From Acanthopleura granulata (taxonomy: Eukaryota; Mollusca; Polyplacophora; Chitonida; Chitonidae), in assembly GCA_016165875.1 (NCBI GenBank), contig JABBOT010000011.1, positions 15,393,808 to 15,457,807 on the forward strand: 64,000 nucleotides of DNA, given 5' to 3'. Shown piece after piece: positions 1 to 10,872 of this stretch; within the stretch, counting starts at the first letter, position 1, and every line of letters starts with the position of its first letter. Position numbers and translations under genes: made by a program. Below the pieces are notes generated by a model. It saw only the letters and a program-made list of their open reading frames with translations, searched no databases and was not told where the DNA came from.

Positions 1-1186
1 AGTGAATGTCTATTCGCAATGATCTGTTACACTGTTGACGACGGTAATGACCAGTGCTAACAGTTATCAGCGAGAATGGTATTGGGGATGACGATGATGG
101 CGATTGTGCTGATGATTAGTGAATATGACAGCTAGCACTAAATACAAGTGATGAACAATAATGATGACGATATGTGGGGTTACCGTGGGTGGAAATGATG
201 AACAAAATGACGAGAGTAACGACGGCGATGAGGGTGACGATGAAGATAGGGCAGGATGATTTCGATGAAAGTTTCCTTAGGCTCTTGTGTTGTGTCCGTT
301 TGTCGCATATCATATTTCGCAACAGTTGTGGTTACACTTGCACATATCATGATATAGATTTTTTTTCTTGAAAAAAATCTATATCAAAATCGAACATTTA
401 TTCCACCCCCTACGGGCAGAGTGAATGTGGGAATACTGCTTTTTAGCTTGACGTTCGTCCGTCCGTCTTCATTAGACACCATCTACCAGCCCTGTCCTTG
501 TGTACTTCATTGACTACTTTCATTAGTGTTTGTATCTGATGTTCTTCAAGGACCTGGAAGCTTAAACATTTTCTTAACTTTGTTTGCTTTTTGTTCATAG
601 TTAATCCTGTGAAGGTTCAACTTTTAAAAAATCGTTGGTTTCTTGTGTGCTGTTTTGCCTTTCCCTTCAAAGAGCTGCGTTATGTGTAACATTATATTTA
701 ATACACCTACCTTTAAAGATTCAAACAGTAGGTACACTTACCACTTTTAGGACTTTTAACCTTCTTTGTTGTCAATAAGGAGTGTGATGCCGAAAACGAT
801 CCATGACTCCTCAAAGTTACCCTTCATAGTTGATTTTCTCAATTTTCTAATCTGATAGTGGAGAACGATGTATTTACCTACTTGTCAGAAAAGACATGAA
901 AGGAGAATGTGCTGGAAATGCACATTTGATATTGTATCTCACATTATTGCTACTCGGTATGTAATAATATAAACGAAATGAAAGCTACGTTTAGGTGGTT
1001 TAAACAGACTATACCAGAGAATTTCAGTATTTTGACTTTTACATGCCTTAAGCACGCTGTAGGCCTAAATGTATGTAAAAGAAGAAAAATGGCGTTTTTT
1101 TTAACTTTTTTGCCGTATTCATAAACTCACAGATATTCAGTTTTAGGGCGGTTCGTTTTCCGAACTGTCACTCAAGAATATGCACA

Positions 1187-1830
1187 TGACGTCAATATTA
1201 AATACTGCTTGAGAGTCGTACTTGTGCGTCGGTTCCCAATAAAAATGCCAAGGTCTTTTCGTTAAGATCTCGGCATGTTGGTCGAAATCTCGTGAATATG
1301 TCAACAACATACGTGGGGATACCTTGAGTTTTCATTATAATTATGACGTCAGTATTGTTCCAAAACATTGGTTACATACCCTCAGTCTTCCTGTGACGTC
1401 AGGACGTCATAATTGCTTTCGCCGAGAAAGGAATGAAAATGTAAGCGTCTATTGTATACGAAGTTTGCCGAGCTACCTTCTACATCCATACCTGGTAAAA
1501 CTCATTCCTGTTCGTGCATACCTTAACTATCGTAGTTCGGGTGGAAATAGAACGTTTTAGACAATAAATTATTGCTTAAAAAAATTGAAAAGTGCATAAA
1601 TCGAATATTGGTGAAAAAATAGAAAAGGCTCAACTTGATTTGAATAAACAGAAAATTTACGATAATTCTCTGGTATAGCCTCTTTCAGGGTTTGCCTGTC
1701 CAATAAGATGATGTTATAAGAAAGTCGCATTTCCACGTACTTACGTCACAAATGTGGACGATTGATCCATGAGAGCGATGAGTTTCGCGCAGCATCAAAA
1801 ACGACTTCCTTCATGACGTTGGTGACGTCC
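1187..1830 (+). promoter_or_regulatory. Cluster of CRE/ATF-type TGACGTCA motifs upstream of the orphan gene
   Basis: Perfect palindromic TGACGTCA octamers lie at 1187-1194, 1344-1351 and 1394-1401. Near matches lie at 1403-1410 (GACGTCAT), 1741-1748 (TTACGTCA), 1814 (TGACGTTG) and 1823-1830 (TGACGTCC). The cluster ends about 100 bp before the predicted start codon at 1929. TGACGTCA is the consensus for CREB/ATF bZIP dimers. A regulatory role is inferred from density and position only. Copy B keeps the first three at 9047, 9205 and 9255. Confidence 0.4.
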
Positions 1831-1928
1831 TAGCATTGTGATGTCAACAAAGGCATACAGAATCGTAAGCCAAGGGAGCCACACGTCTTTTTCAGATAGT
1901 GAAGATTTCAGAGACTTTCTGGATTGAC

Positions 1929-4106
1929 ATGGAGAACAAAACAAGACAGTATAGGTCTGGGCAAGATGAGGTAAGTATTTCTGTTATAAGAATGATACAA
2001 CACTATTCAGATATGAGTTACCTTTGGCCAAATTCCTCCTTGAAGTGGAGTGTTTAACCTGATGAACATCCTGCAAAGTTGATGGCATTGCATTATTTAT
2101 GTAGCTTAAGGCAATAAACCTTCAGTATAACAAACGACTTAGTGTCACAAGTGCTCCCCATTCAGACGACAACGCACCACAAATATGTTTCAACAATTTC
2201 AAAAAAAAAACAAGGAAACAGATCTCGCTTGATTCACAACATCGCTTCTCGTGGAAGCCAAACTTCATGGACAAGAATGGGACTGTGCTTATATTTACTT
2301 TTTCCAGGCGTTAAAAATACGACGAGTTAATGATTCCACCTTCCAGGAAAAATCTGAAATCATTCACCATGTTTTAATTTAGAAACATTTTCCTCCTAAC
2401 ATTTCATCTAATCGTATACGGGTTTTCGTTTTGCAAAAGAAAATGTACCAATCAACGATATGGATTTAACAACATGAGCAGTTGAAAATGAAGATGTTAT
2501 AATCCAAGTATTGTTTTAAACGAGTTAAAAGCTAGAAACTGTACCATGTAGGTTGAGATAAGAGTTGTCTACTCTCGTTATGCTGCATGGTTATATCAAT
2601 GATGATTTTCATGTTATGTTCACATAACCATGACGTATGGCTATGTTATGTGAAATAAGCTTGGATATCAGAAGTCAGATCATCACATTATAGGCGATGA
2701 TCGAACATGTCTTTATGTAGGGTTGAGAGTTTCAGATTGTTTTGTCTAAAACAATGAAACCATCGAGGTTTGGCACTGACATGCCGTTTGGCAACACCAA
2801 AACCCTGCTTACCCTTATTCAATAAACACGAAAAAGCTGCATATGCTTAGTTAACACATATGATTTTACTGTTGGGCTAAATCAATCTCATTAAAATCAG
2901 CTCTTCAGTTATGGCTGCGCTACGACGCTGGGCCATTGTTTATCGTGTTTTGGGGAATTCTGGGAGCCCTTCGAGAGTTCACATTGTTTAGCCAGTCAGC
3001 GTGCTCGTATTATAACCGCTCGATCAGTGCGTGGATTGTGTCGTTCTTTTCAACTGTAAACTCCTGCAAAAGCTCTTTTGTAATTTCGCGTATACGCTGG
3101 AATTCAGAGCGATTAACACCAGCTGGTCTCGTTGCCATGTTTACGCTGAGGTCGGAAATCTCTGGTCTGTCAAAGCCATTATCGGCCATGTCCGGAGTTC
3201 CTGCAGCAATAGAGAAGCAGCCCGCTGATTGGTTAATTGTATGAGTCCCGAGAAACCATTTAACATCGGCAGTGAGTCAGATCGTACTAACGTATCGGCC
3301 ACACGATCTGATTTTAACGAGACTGAGGCTAACTCTGCCCTGATTTTCATCCATACATGCATGCTATGCTTCAACATCGGCGTCGGCTTCATTACATGCA
3401 TAATATATTTTTTTACTTTTATCCCCAGAGTATTTCACCAAACGTTCCTGTGAGGAAAATTGGTGGCCACTTTACCAACGAAGCCGTCATCGGGAGACGC
3501 CGACAACAGACTAGAATATATGCCAGACACAATGGCGGGCCCAGGGTGTCAAGACGTGCTGGAGCGAGCCGTCGTGAGGAAGACTCAGTCCTCGACAGGT
3601 TTGCCTCTCTGGGTCTTGGCGGAGGGAGTGCTGTCAGAGGACCCTCAGTAGAAGCAAGTAACCAGGAAGCCGTAGTAACAGAGCGGCAGAGAATCTTACA
3701 GCGGGTTCATTTGACCCAACGTCTGGAGCGCGAGTGTCGGCGCGCGGAGGGTTTGGCGCGCAGGAGATATGGCGCCGATGACGTCACTGGTTCTGCCAGA
3801 GACAACAATGACAATCTTCCGACGGGTGATGGCCACATGGATGACGTCATCCGAAAATTAGAAAATTTTCATCTTAGCCATGGACATCAAAAAGTACGGT
3901 ACGAAATTCCGACCGTCTTCAGCAAACCAAATTCGACGTGGTCCGAAATTAATGAGAGTAAGGGAGCAAACGAGGACATTTTCAAAGGGGATGTTGAGAG
4001 CAGCAACACAGTTGACACCGACCTGGACGAAATCATTGAGATGCTCAAAAAATTTCACCTGGGTAGTGCCAGAAAACACAGGTCAAAGCTTAGCAGCTGC
4101 TTTTAA
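1929..4106 (+). CDS. Unrecognised two-exon gene, 239-aa Arg-rich protein with a repeated FHL motif
   Basis: Exon 1 is 1929-1970 (ATG, 14 codons, then GTAAGT). Exon 2 is 3429-4106, after a pyrimidine-rich tract ending CCCCAG. The junction is phase 0 and joins into 239 residues ending in TAA. I do not recognise the family. Residues 35-64 and 99-127 are rich in arginine, and 97-127 could form a charged helix. Near the C-terminus a motif occurs twice: residues 153-163 (DVIRKLENFHL) and 215-225 (EIIEMLKKFHL). No signal peptide or membrane segment is visible, so a nuclear or cytosolic protein is inferred. A possible poly(A) signal ATTAAA is at 4183. Further small exons inside the 1.46-kb intron cannot be excluded. 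The start is chosen from the in-phase splice junction and upstream motif cluster; the prediction has no homology support. Confidence 0.6.
3010..3138 (-). other. Short antisense ORF (42 aa) inside the intron, conserved in both copies
   Basis: On the minus strand, inside the intron of the gene at 1929, an ATG at 3138 opens a 42-codon frame ending TAA at 3010. It reads like an amphipathic, charged helix (begins MATRPAGVNRSEF). The identical frame is at 9571-9699 in copy B. The surrounding sequence is locally CpG-rich. There is no clear donor after the frame and no recognisable family. It may be a fossil of an older element or chance. Confidence 0.2.
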
Positions 4107-4194
4107 ACATACCGCACTTACCGATTATAACCCCCTAATATTTTTGAACAGAAGGCCACAATATTTTCTTTCATAATTTTACATTAAATTTACT

Positions 4195-4321
4195 TTGATC
4201 GGTGTTTTACGCCTCACTCAAGAATATTTCACTTATACGACGACGGCCAGCGTTATGGTGGGAGGAAACCACAGAGCCCGGGGGAAACCCACGACCATTT
4301 GCAGGTTCCTGGCCGGAGAGA
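4195..4321 (-). mobile_element. SINE family A, truncated
   Basis: Minus-orientation 3' part of the common tRNA-derived SINE: tail-proximal ACTCAAGAATATTTCACTTA, then the conserved block with GAGCCCGGGGGAAACCCA. The tRNA-like head is missing. It marks the point after which the two duplication copies become strongly diverged; the homologous insertion is at 10745-10872. Confidence 0.85.
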
Positions 4322-4335
4322 ATTTTACATTAAAG

Positions 4336-5262
4336 CATAGACTGATGCACTAAGTAGGCTTTCCGCAATACATGCACATGTAAACTCGAGTTACCGAAGA
4401 AACCATTGTTATATACTGCTGGTACACCCTCGCCAGCAGTACAATCATCCTGCAGTATTATGCAGTACTCAGGGGTATAATTACATCACCAGGAAACAGT
4501 CATGGAATCCTGGAAGTATGACGATCGACCTAGCTGGATATACAGGCGAAAAAGCTTCCCCTGCCAGTTTCATTCGCACACTTATACGCTGTCACACTTC
4601 CAAGCGCAAAATCTTTGATATATATGTAAACGCTTTTAGCGTAATGAGGTTATGACCTGCATATTTTTAAAAACTGTGGGTTAATCTGCTACGGCTTTAT
4701 GTACGGAAATTGTCCTGTTCAGGTAAATGTTTGATTGTCTCCCTTTATTCATGTATCCCGTTGTCAACAGTGGGATAATGATATACACTTGCACTGAACT
4801 AAAAATGTCAATGAACAATAATAAACACCTTTCGTGAGGTATTAAGCAACACGAAGCAAATTTATTCCCGTTGAACTCTGGCTTGTATACAACTCTTTGC
4901 GAGTGATCCTGCAAGCCGTCACCGAATGGATGTTGAATTTTTGTTTAACCCTCGGATGAGAATTGTTCCAATATGTATATATATATTCCAACACTATATG
5001 CCTGTTCATAATTTCGAGAGGAAAGGTTAATTGACTGTTGCAGAAATGAAGTTAACCAAAAGAACCTAATGTATTGGTAAAGACTTTCATTTCTAGAAAA
5101 AGAGTTTGGGGAGATTTTTTATTCGGTATCTGCATTAAAATATATAATACATAAAACCAAAGTAACGAATCTGTGAAATTAGACTCCTGTATGTTATTTT
5201 ATTTGTGGGTATTTTTATAAATGGGTACTAACTCGAAATATCAATATACAATACATTTTACA
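4336..5262. other. Non-coding distal part of duplication copy A
   Basis: No coding region or element is recognised. Bases 4336-4715 have no counterpart in copy B. From about 4720 the sequence aligns at reduced similarity with 10890-11395. Confidence 0.6.
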
Positions 5263-5263
<1 letters not shown>

Positions 5264-5317
<54 letters not shown>

Positions 5318-5387
5318 ATCTATATCTATATATCCATCTATAGATAGATAGATAGATAGATATAGATATAGATAGATAGATATAGAT

Positions 5388-5482
<95 letters not shown>

Positions 5483-5520
5483 TAGATGTAGATATAGATA
5501 GATAGATAGATGGATAGATA
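5264..5520. repeat. Inverted GATA-type microsatellite: (TCTA)n then (TAGA)n
   Basis: About 55 bp of TCTA repeats are followed by a short TATATC/TATCCATC junction and then about 180 bp of TAGA repeats with a few interruptions. The halves are reverse complements, so the tract can fold back on itself. The homologous site in copy B (about 11395) lacks the repeat, so it expanded after duplication or was lost there. Confidence 0.97.
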
Positions 5521-5699
5521 CATTTATTTATTTTTTTATTTGTTTTTATGTACATGTATATACGTATTTACATCAAAATATACAATGCCGTATTTACAAA
5601 AGCAGTTGTATGGTTTGTTTTCTTTTCCTCTGAACCACTGCGTTGAACCACTGAGGGAACCCAACAGTCGTATACCAGGCAAACCTGGTAAATGGTAAA

Positions 5700-6835
5700 T
5701 GATTCCACGTAGCTGGTGACATCAGGCCTTTTCGTCATCACTTGGAAATAGCAGCTCTCAATATACAACTTCCTTAGGCACCCAAAAGCCTTCTCTTCTT
5801 ACTATTCACAGAAGGTTAACCAGATGCGTTTGTTACATTTGAGAAAACGTATTGTATAACTGTTTACACATTGGAGACTTTTTGACCGATGTTCAACAGG
5901 AATTGGTGAAATTTCTTTTCTTCGTGAGGGCATGTCGTCGTCCCTTGTTTGACGTTTACCATTATATTACACGGCTGCTGGATACGATGGCACCGTTTCT
6001 TTATGTGAGCAGGCTCCAATGTTTCAATAGTTTGTATAAAGCGACTTCGAATGTCTATTGAACAAACCTAAAAAAGACCAAATTGTGACTTTGTTTGACG
6101 CCATTATACTAATTCATAAATGTGAGTATTACCAGTTCTCATTGCGGTGGCCCCAAACGTTTAGCGAGGACACGGACTGAAAACATAGTTTGGACGGACT
6201 GACTATGCACAGGCGACAAAGAGCTAAGAGCCTACCTGCTCTGTTTTTTTTTTTTTGTTTTGTTTTTTTTTTTTTTTTTAGGTACACAGAAGAAGTTGCT
6301 AACGTTTGGTAAAGCCCACGTGGATTATCAAAGTGTCATTTATAGCTGTCTTGTGGGGTCATCTTTTTCCCTGCTCATTCCTGGAAAAATCATTGGAACT
6401 AGTCATTGTTAACAATGTCTAATCGTGTCGTAAACTACCTCGTCTATCGGCACAAGACTACCTCTCCCACATATCAGTTCATTCAACAACTTCATTTGAA
6501 AGCAATTTCATATTTTACAGAATATTTAAGCAGAGTTTGACACCTTAATGATATTTTCATTTAAAATGATTTCACTTAGATCCTACTGATCCGGTTAAAG
6601 GGACATAGCTCTCCAAATACTAGCACTTTTTTGGAAACTTTGTGCACAATTTTTCTTGCATATATGCACAGTCCAATAAACAGAGCTTTATCATGTCAAT
6701 TACCATGATTGTTTATTCTTTTGTCTGACTGAATGCCCATAGTCGAATTTAGAGATTGACATATTGACTTCAAAATAGAATTTCCTGGCAAGAACTATGT
6801 ATTTTCAACCACGATACTCCTCTTACAAATATTTG
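5700..6835. other. Intergenic, no gene seen
   Basis: I see no supported coding exon. A T-rich tract with G interruptions occupies about 6244-6281. No similarity to the region after copy B (from 11640) was noticed. Confidence 0.6.
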
Positions 6836-7084
6836 ATTGGTGTTTTACTCCGTACTCAAGAATATTTCACTTATACGACGGCGACCAGCATTATCTTGGG
6901 AAGAAACCGGGCATAGCCCGGGGGGAACTCACGACCGTCCGCAGGTTGTGGCAGACCTTCCCACGTACGGTCGGAGAGGACGCTAGCATGAGCTGGGCTT
7001 GAACTCACGGCGACTGCATTGGTGGGAGGCTTTGGGTCATAACGCTGCTCCAGCGCGCTAATCGACTGAGCTACGTAGGCCTCC
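6836..7084 (-). mobile_element. SINE family A, near full length
   Basis: Complete minus-strand copy. It runs from the tail side (TTGGTGTTTTACTCC...) through the conserved central block to a tRNA-like head with a B-box-like GAGTTCAAGCCC and an A-box-like TAGCTCAGTCG on the minus strand. An RNA polymerase III derived origin is established for this class. The A/T tail is short. Confidence 0.9.
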
Positions 7085-7574
7085 CTCCTCTTATAAATAT
7101 TAATTGGGCAAATCATTCTGGAGTCTATACTCTAAATACCATACAAATACGCATGTTTAAATAAAGATAGCAAACGCTTTCACAAGAAAAGTGCAAAATG
7201 ATTTGTTTATTGATTCAGAGTTATAATTATTTTGACATATTTACGCCCTGGTTTAGTAATTAACGGATATAACTTAATGATTAGCTGGGGAAGAGGGAGC
7301 GGAAGCCATTATCTCCTGATCTGTGTCCCAGAGATCACCTGTTACGATAAGGATGACCTGTGAAAAACATAATCATGTAGTGGTGTGAAAGAAATCAATT
7401 ATCACTCCGTGTGTTTTGTTGGTCTGTGCACCAGCGATTAACAGTAACACTGATTTATATGGGTGACCATGGTAACGATGATGATCAGTACTATAAAAGT
7501 GGTGATGACTTGTCATGGCGAAAAATAGAAACCATTGTTATTCGGTTAGATCTACTCATCACAGTGTACCGGAG

Positions 7575-7795
7575 GCCTAAATCGTCGAGGGGATTGTCGC
7601 GCTAGCTCATCGGAATGAGCCAGAAGCTAATTAGCAGCGTGATCGCTGTAAGGTCAAATCCATCCCATGATGGCTTCCTCTCCGGCGGTACATCGGAATT
7701 CCAATCGGATTTCCCTTGGGCTCTGCCCAGTTTCCTGCCATCATAATGCTGGCCGCCGTCGTACAAGTGAAACATTTTTCGGTAAAACAGGAACC
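7575..7795 (+). mobile_element. SINE family A, diverged copy abutting duplication copy B
   Basis: Plus-strand copy with a degraded head, the block GCTCTGCCCAGTTTCCTG, and CCGCCGTCGTACAAGTGAAA. It ends about 15 bp before the first base of duplication copy B, so it sits exactly at the 5' junction. Confidence 0.82.
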
Positions 7796-9989
7796 AAATA
7801 ATTACATCAGTGAATGTCTATTCGCAATGATCTGTTACACTGTTGACGACGGTAATGACCAGTCCTAACAGTTATCAGCGAGAATGGTATTGGGGATGAC
7901 GATGATGACGATTGTGCTGATGGTTAGTGAATATGACAGCTAGCACTAAATACAAGTGATGAACAATAATGATGACGATATGTGGGGTTACCGTGGGTGG
8001 AAATGATGAACAAAATGACGAGAGTAACGACGGCGATGAGGGTGACGATGAAGATAGGGCAGGATGATTTCAATGAAAGTTTCCTTAGGCTCTTGTGTTG
8101 TGTCCGTTTGTCGCATATCATATTTCGCCACAGTTGTGGTTACACTTGCACATATCATGATATAGATTTTTTTTCTTGAAAAAAATCTATATCAAAATCG
8201 AACATTTATTCCACCCCCTACGGGCAGAGTGAATGTGGGAATACTGATTTTTAGCTTGACGTTCGTCCGTCCGTCTTCATTAGACACCATCTACCAGCCC
8301 TGTCCTTGTGTACTTCATTGACTACTTTCATTAGTGTTTGTATCTGATGTTCTTCAAGGACCTGAAAACTTAAACATTTTCTTAACTTTGTTAGCTTTTT
8401 GTTCATAGTTAATCCTGTGAAGGTTCAACTTTTAAAAAATCGTTGGTTTCTTGTGTGCTGTTTTGCCTTTCCCTTCAAAGAGCTGCGTTATGTGTAACAT
8501 TATATTTAATACACCTACCTTTAAAGATTCAAACAGTAGGTATACTTACCACTTTTAGGGCGTTTAACCTTCTTTGTTGTCAATAAGGATTGTGATGCCG
8601 AAAACGATCCATGACTCCTCAAACTTACCCTTCATAGTTGATTTTCTCAATTTTCTAATCTGATAGTGGAGAACGATGTATTTACCTGCTTGTCAGAAAA
8701 GACATGAAAGGAGAATGTGCTGGAAATGCACCTTTGATATTGTATCTCACATTATTGCTATTCCGTATGTGATAATATAAATAAATCTCTTACATACTAC
8801 ATAAACGAAATGAAAGCTACCTTTAGCCTATAGCAATGTACGGGCAGGGGTCGGTGGTTTAAACAGACTATACCAGAGAATTTCAGTATTTTGACTTTTA
8901 CATGCCTTAAGCACGCTGTAGGCCTAAATGTATGTAAAAGAAGAAAAATGGCGTTTTTTTTTAACTTTTTTGCCGTATTCATAAACTCACAGATATTCAA
9001 TTTTAGGGCGGTTCGTTTTCCGAACTGTCACTCAAGAATATCCACATGACGTCAACATTAAATACTGCTTGAGAGTCGTACTTGTGCATAGGTTCCTAAT
9101 AAAAGTGCCAAGGTCTTTTTCGCTAAGACCTCGGCATGTTGGTCGAAATCTCGTGAATATGTCAACAACATACGTGGGGATACCTTGAGTTTTCATTATA
9201 ATTATGACGTCAGTATTGTTCCAAAACATTGGTTACACACCCTCAGTCTTCCTGTGACGTCAGGACGTCACAATTGCTTTCACCGAGAAAGGAATGAAAA
9301 TGCAAGCGTCTATTGTATACGAAGTTTGCCGAGCTACCTTCTACATCCATACCTGGTAAAACTCATTCCTCTCCGTTGTTCAATAAACACGAAAAAGCTG
9401 CATATGCTTAGTTAACACATATGATTTTACTGTTGGGCTAAATCAATCTCATTAAAATCAGCTCTTCAGTTATGGCTGCGCTACGACGCTGGGCCATTGT
9501 TTATCGTGTTTTGGGGAATTCTGGGAGCCCTTCGAGAGTTCACATTGTTTAGCCAGTCAGCGTGCTCGTATTATAACCGCTCGATCAGTGCGTGGATTGT
9601 GTCGTTCTTTTCAACTGTAAACTCCTGCAAAAGCTCTTTTGTAATTTCGCGTATACGCTGGAATTCAGAGCGATTAACACCAGCTGGTCTCGTTGCCATG
9701 TTTACGCTGAGATCGGAAATCTCTGGTCTGTCAAAGCCATTATCGGCCATGTCCGGAGTTCCTGCAGCAATCGAGAAGCAGACCGCTGATTGGTTAATTG
9801 TATGAGTCCCGATAAATCATTTAACATCGGCAGTGAGTCAGATCGTACTAACGTATCGGCCACACGATCTGATTTTAACGAGACTGAGGCTAACTCTGCC
9901 CTGATTTTCATCCATACATGCATGCTATGCTTCAACATCGGCGTCGGCTTCATTACATGGATAATATATTTTTTTACTTTTATCCCCAG

Positions 9990-10656
9990 AGTATTTCACC
10001 AAACGTTCCTGTGAGGAAAATTGGTGGCCACTTTACCAACGAAGCCGTCATCGGGAGACGCCGACAACAGACTAGAATATATGCCAGACACAAAGGCGGG
10101 CCAAGGGTACCAAGACGTGCTGGAGCGAGCCGTCGTGAGGAAGACTCAGTCCTCGACAGGTTTGCCTCTCTGGGTCTTGGCGGAGGGAGTGCTGTCAGAG
10201 GAACCTCAGCAGAAGCAAGTAACCAGGAAGCCGTAGTAACAGAGCGGCAGAGAATCTTACAGCGGGTTCATTTGACCCAACGTCTGGAGCGCGAGCGTCG
10301 GCGAGCGGAGGGTTTGGCGCGCAGGAGATGACGTCACTGGTTCTGCCAGAGACAACAACGACAATCTTCCGACGGGTGATGGCCACATGGATGACGTCAT
10401 CCGAAAATTAGAAAATTTTCATCTTAGCCATGGACATCAAAAAGTACGGCACGAAATTCCGAACGTCTTCAGCAAACCAAATTCGACGTGGTCCGAAATT
10501 AATGAGAGTAAGGGAGCAAACGAGGACATTTTCAAAGGGGATGTTGAGAGCAGCAACACAGTTGACACCGACCTGGACGAAATCATTGAGATGCTCAAAA
10601 AATTTCACCTGGGTAGTGCCAGAAAACACAGGTCAAAGCTTAGCAGCTGCTTTTGA
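9990..10656 (+). pseudogene. Broken second copy of the orphan gene (exon 2 only)
   Basis: This corresponds to exon 2 of the gene at 1929-4106, with the CCCCAG acceptor kept at its 5' edge. Exon 1 is absent because the matching 1.3-kb region is deleted in this copy. Eleven bases present in copy A (3769-3779) are missing near 10328, so the frame runs into a stop at 10329-10331. The downstream part (10387-10656), encoding the two FHL motifs, stays open but out of frame with the rest. Several differences from copy A are non-synonymous. An alternative upstream exon giving a shorter protein cannot be excluded. Confidence 0.7.
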
Positions 10657-10744
10657 ACATACCGCACTTACCGATTATAACCCCCTAATATTTTTGAACA
10701 GAAGGCCACAATATTTTCTTTCATAATTTTACATTAAATTTACT

Positions 10745-10872
10745 TTGATCGGTATTTTACGCCTCACTCAAGATATATTTCACTTATACGATGACGGCCA
10801 GCGTTATGGTGGGAGGAAACCCGACAGAGCCCGGGGGAAACCCACACACCACGACAGGTTGCTAGCCGGAGA
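10745..10872 (-). mobile_element. SINE family A, truncated (paralogue of 4195-4321)
   Basis: Same insertion as at 4195-4321, inherited through the duplication, with several small indels between the two. Confidence 0.83.

Larger units (their letters stand above)
1..5690 (+). repeat. Segmental duplication, copy A (5' end outside window)
   Basis: This stretch is repeated in the same orientation from about 7810 to 11630. Bases 1 to about 4190 match copy B almost base for base apart from a few indels. The match weakens in the SINE at 4195-4321, is absent over about 4336-4715, and resumes at visibly lower similarity from about 4720 to 5690. Copy A alone contains bases 1510-2819, which include exon 1 of the gene at 1929, and the large TCTA/TAGA microsatellite at 5264-5520. 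The 5' boundary cannot be seen because copy A already runs at base 1. Confidence 0.93.

Noticed and set aside
3460..3651. Second open frame overlapping exon 2 of the orphan gene, present in both copies
   Set aside because: Explained by overlap with the longer exon frame. Its conservation follows from the near identity of the copies, and no splice site serves it.
3880..4176. 98-codon plus frame overlapping the 3' part of exon 2
   Set aside because: Same reason; it runs past the stop of the main frame into the 3' flank and has no start context or splicing support.
5310..5555. Frames of repeated Tyr-Leu-Ser-Ile
   Set aside because: Translation of the TAGA microsatellite, not a gene.
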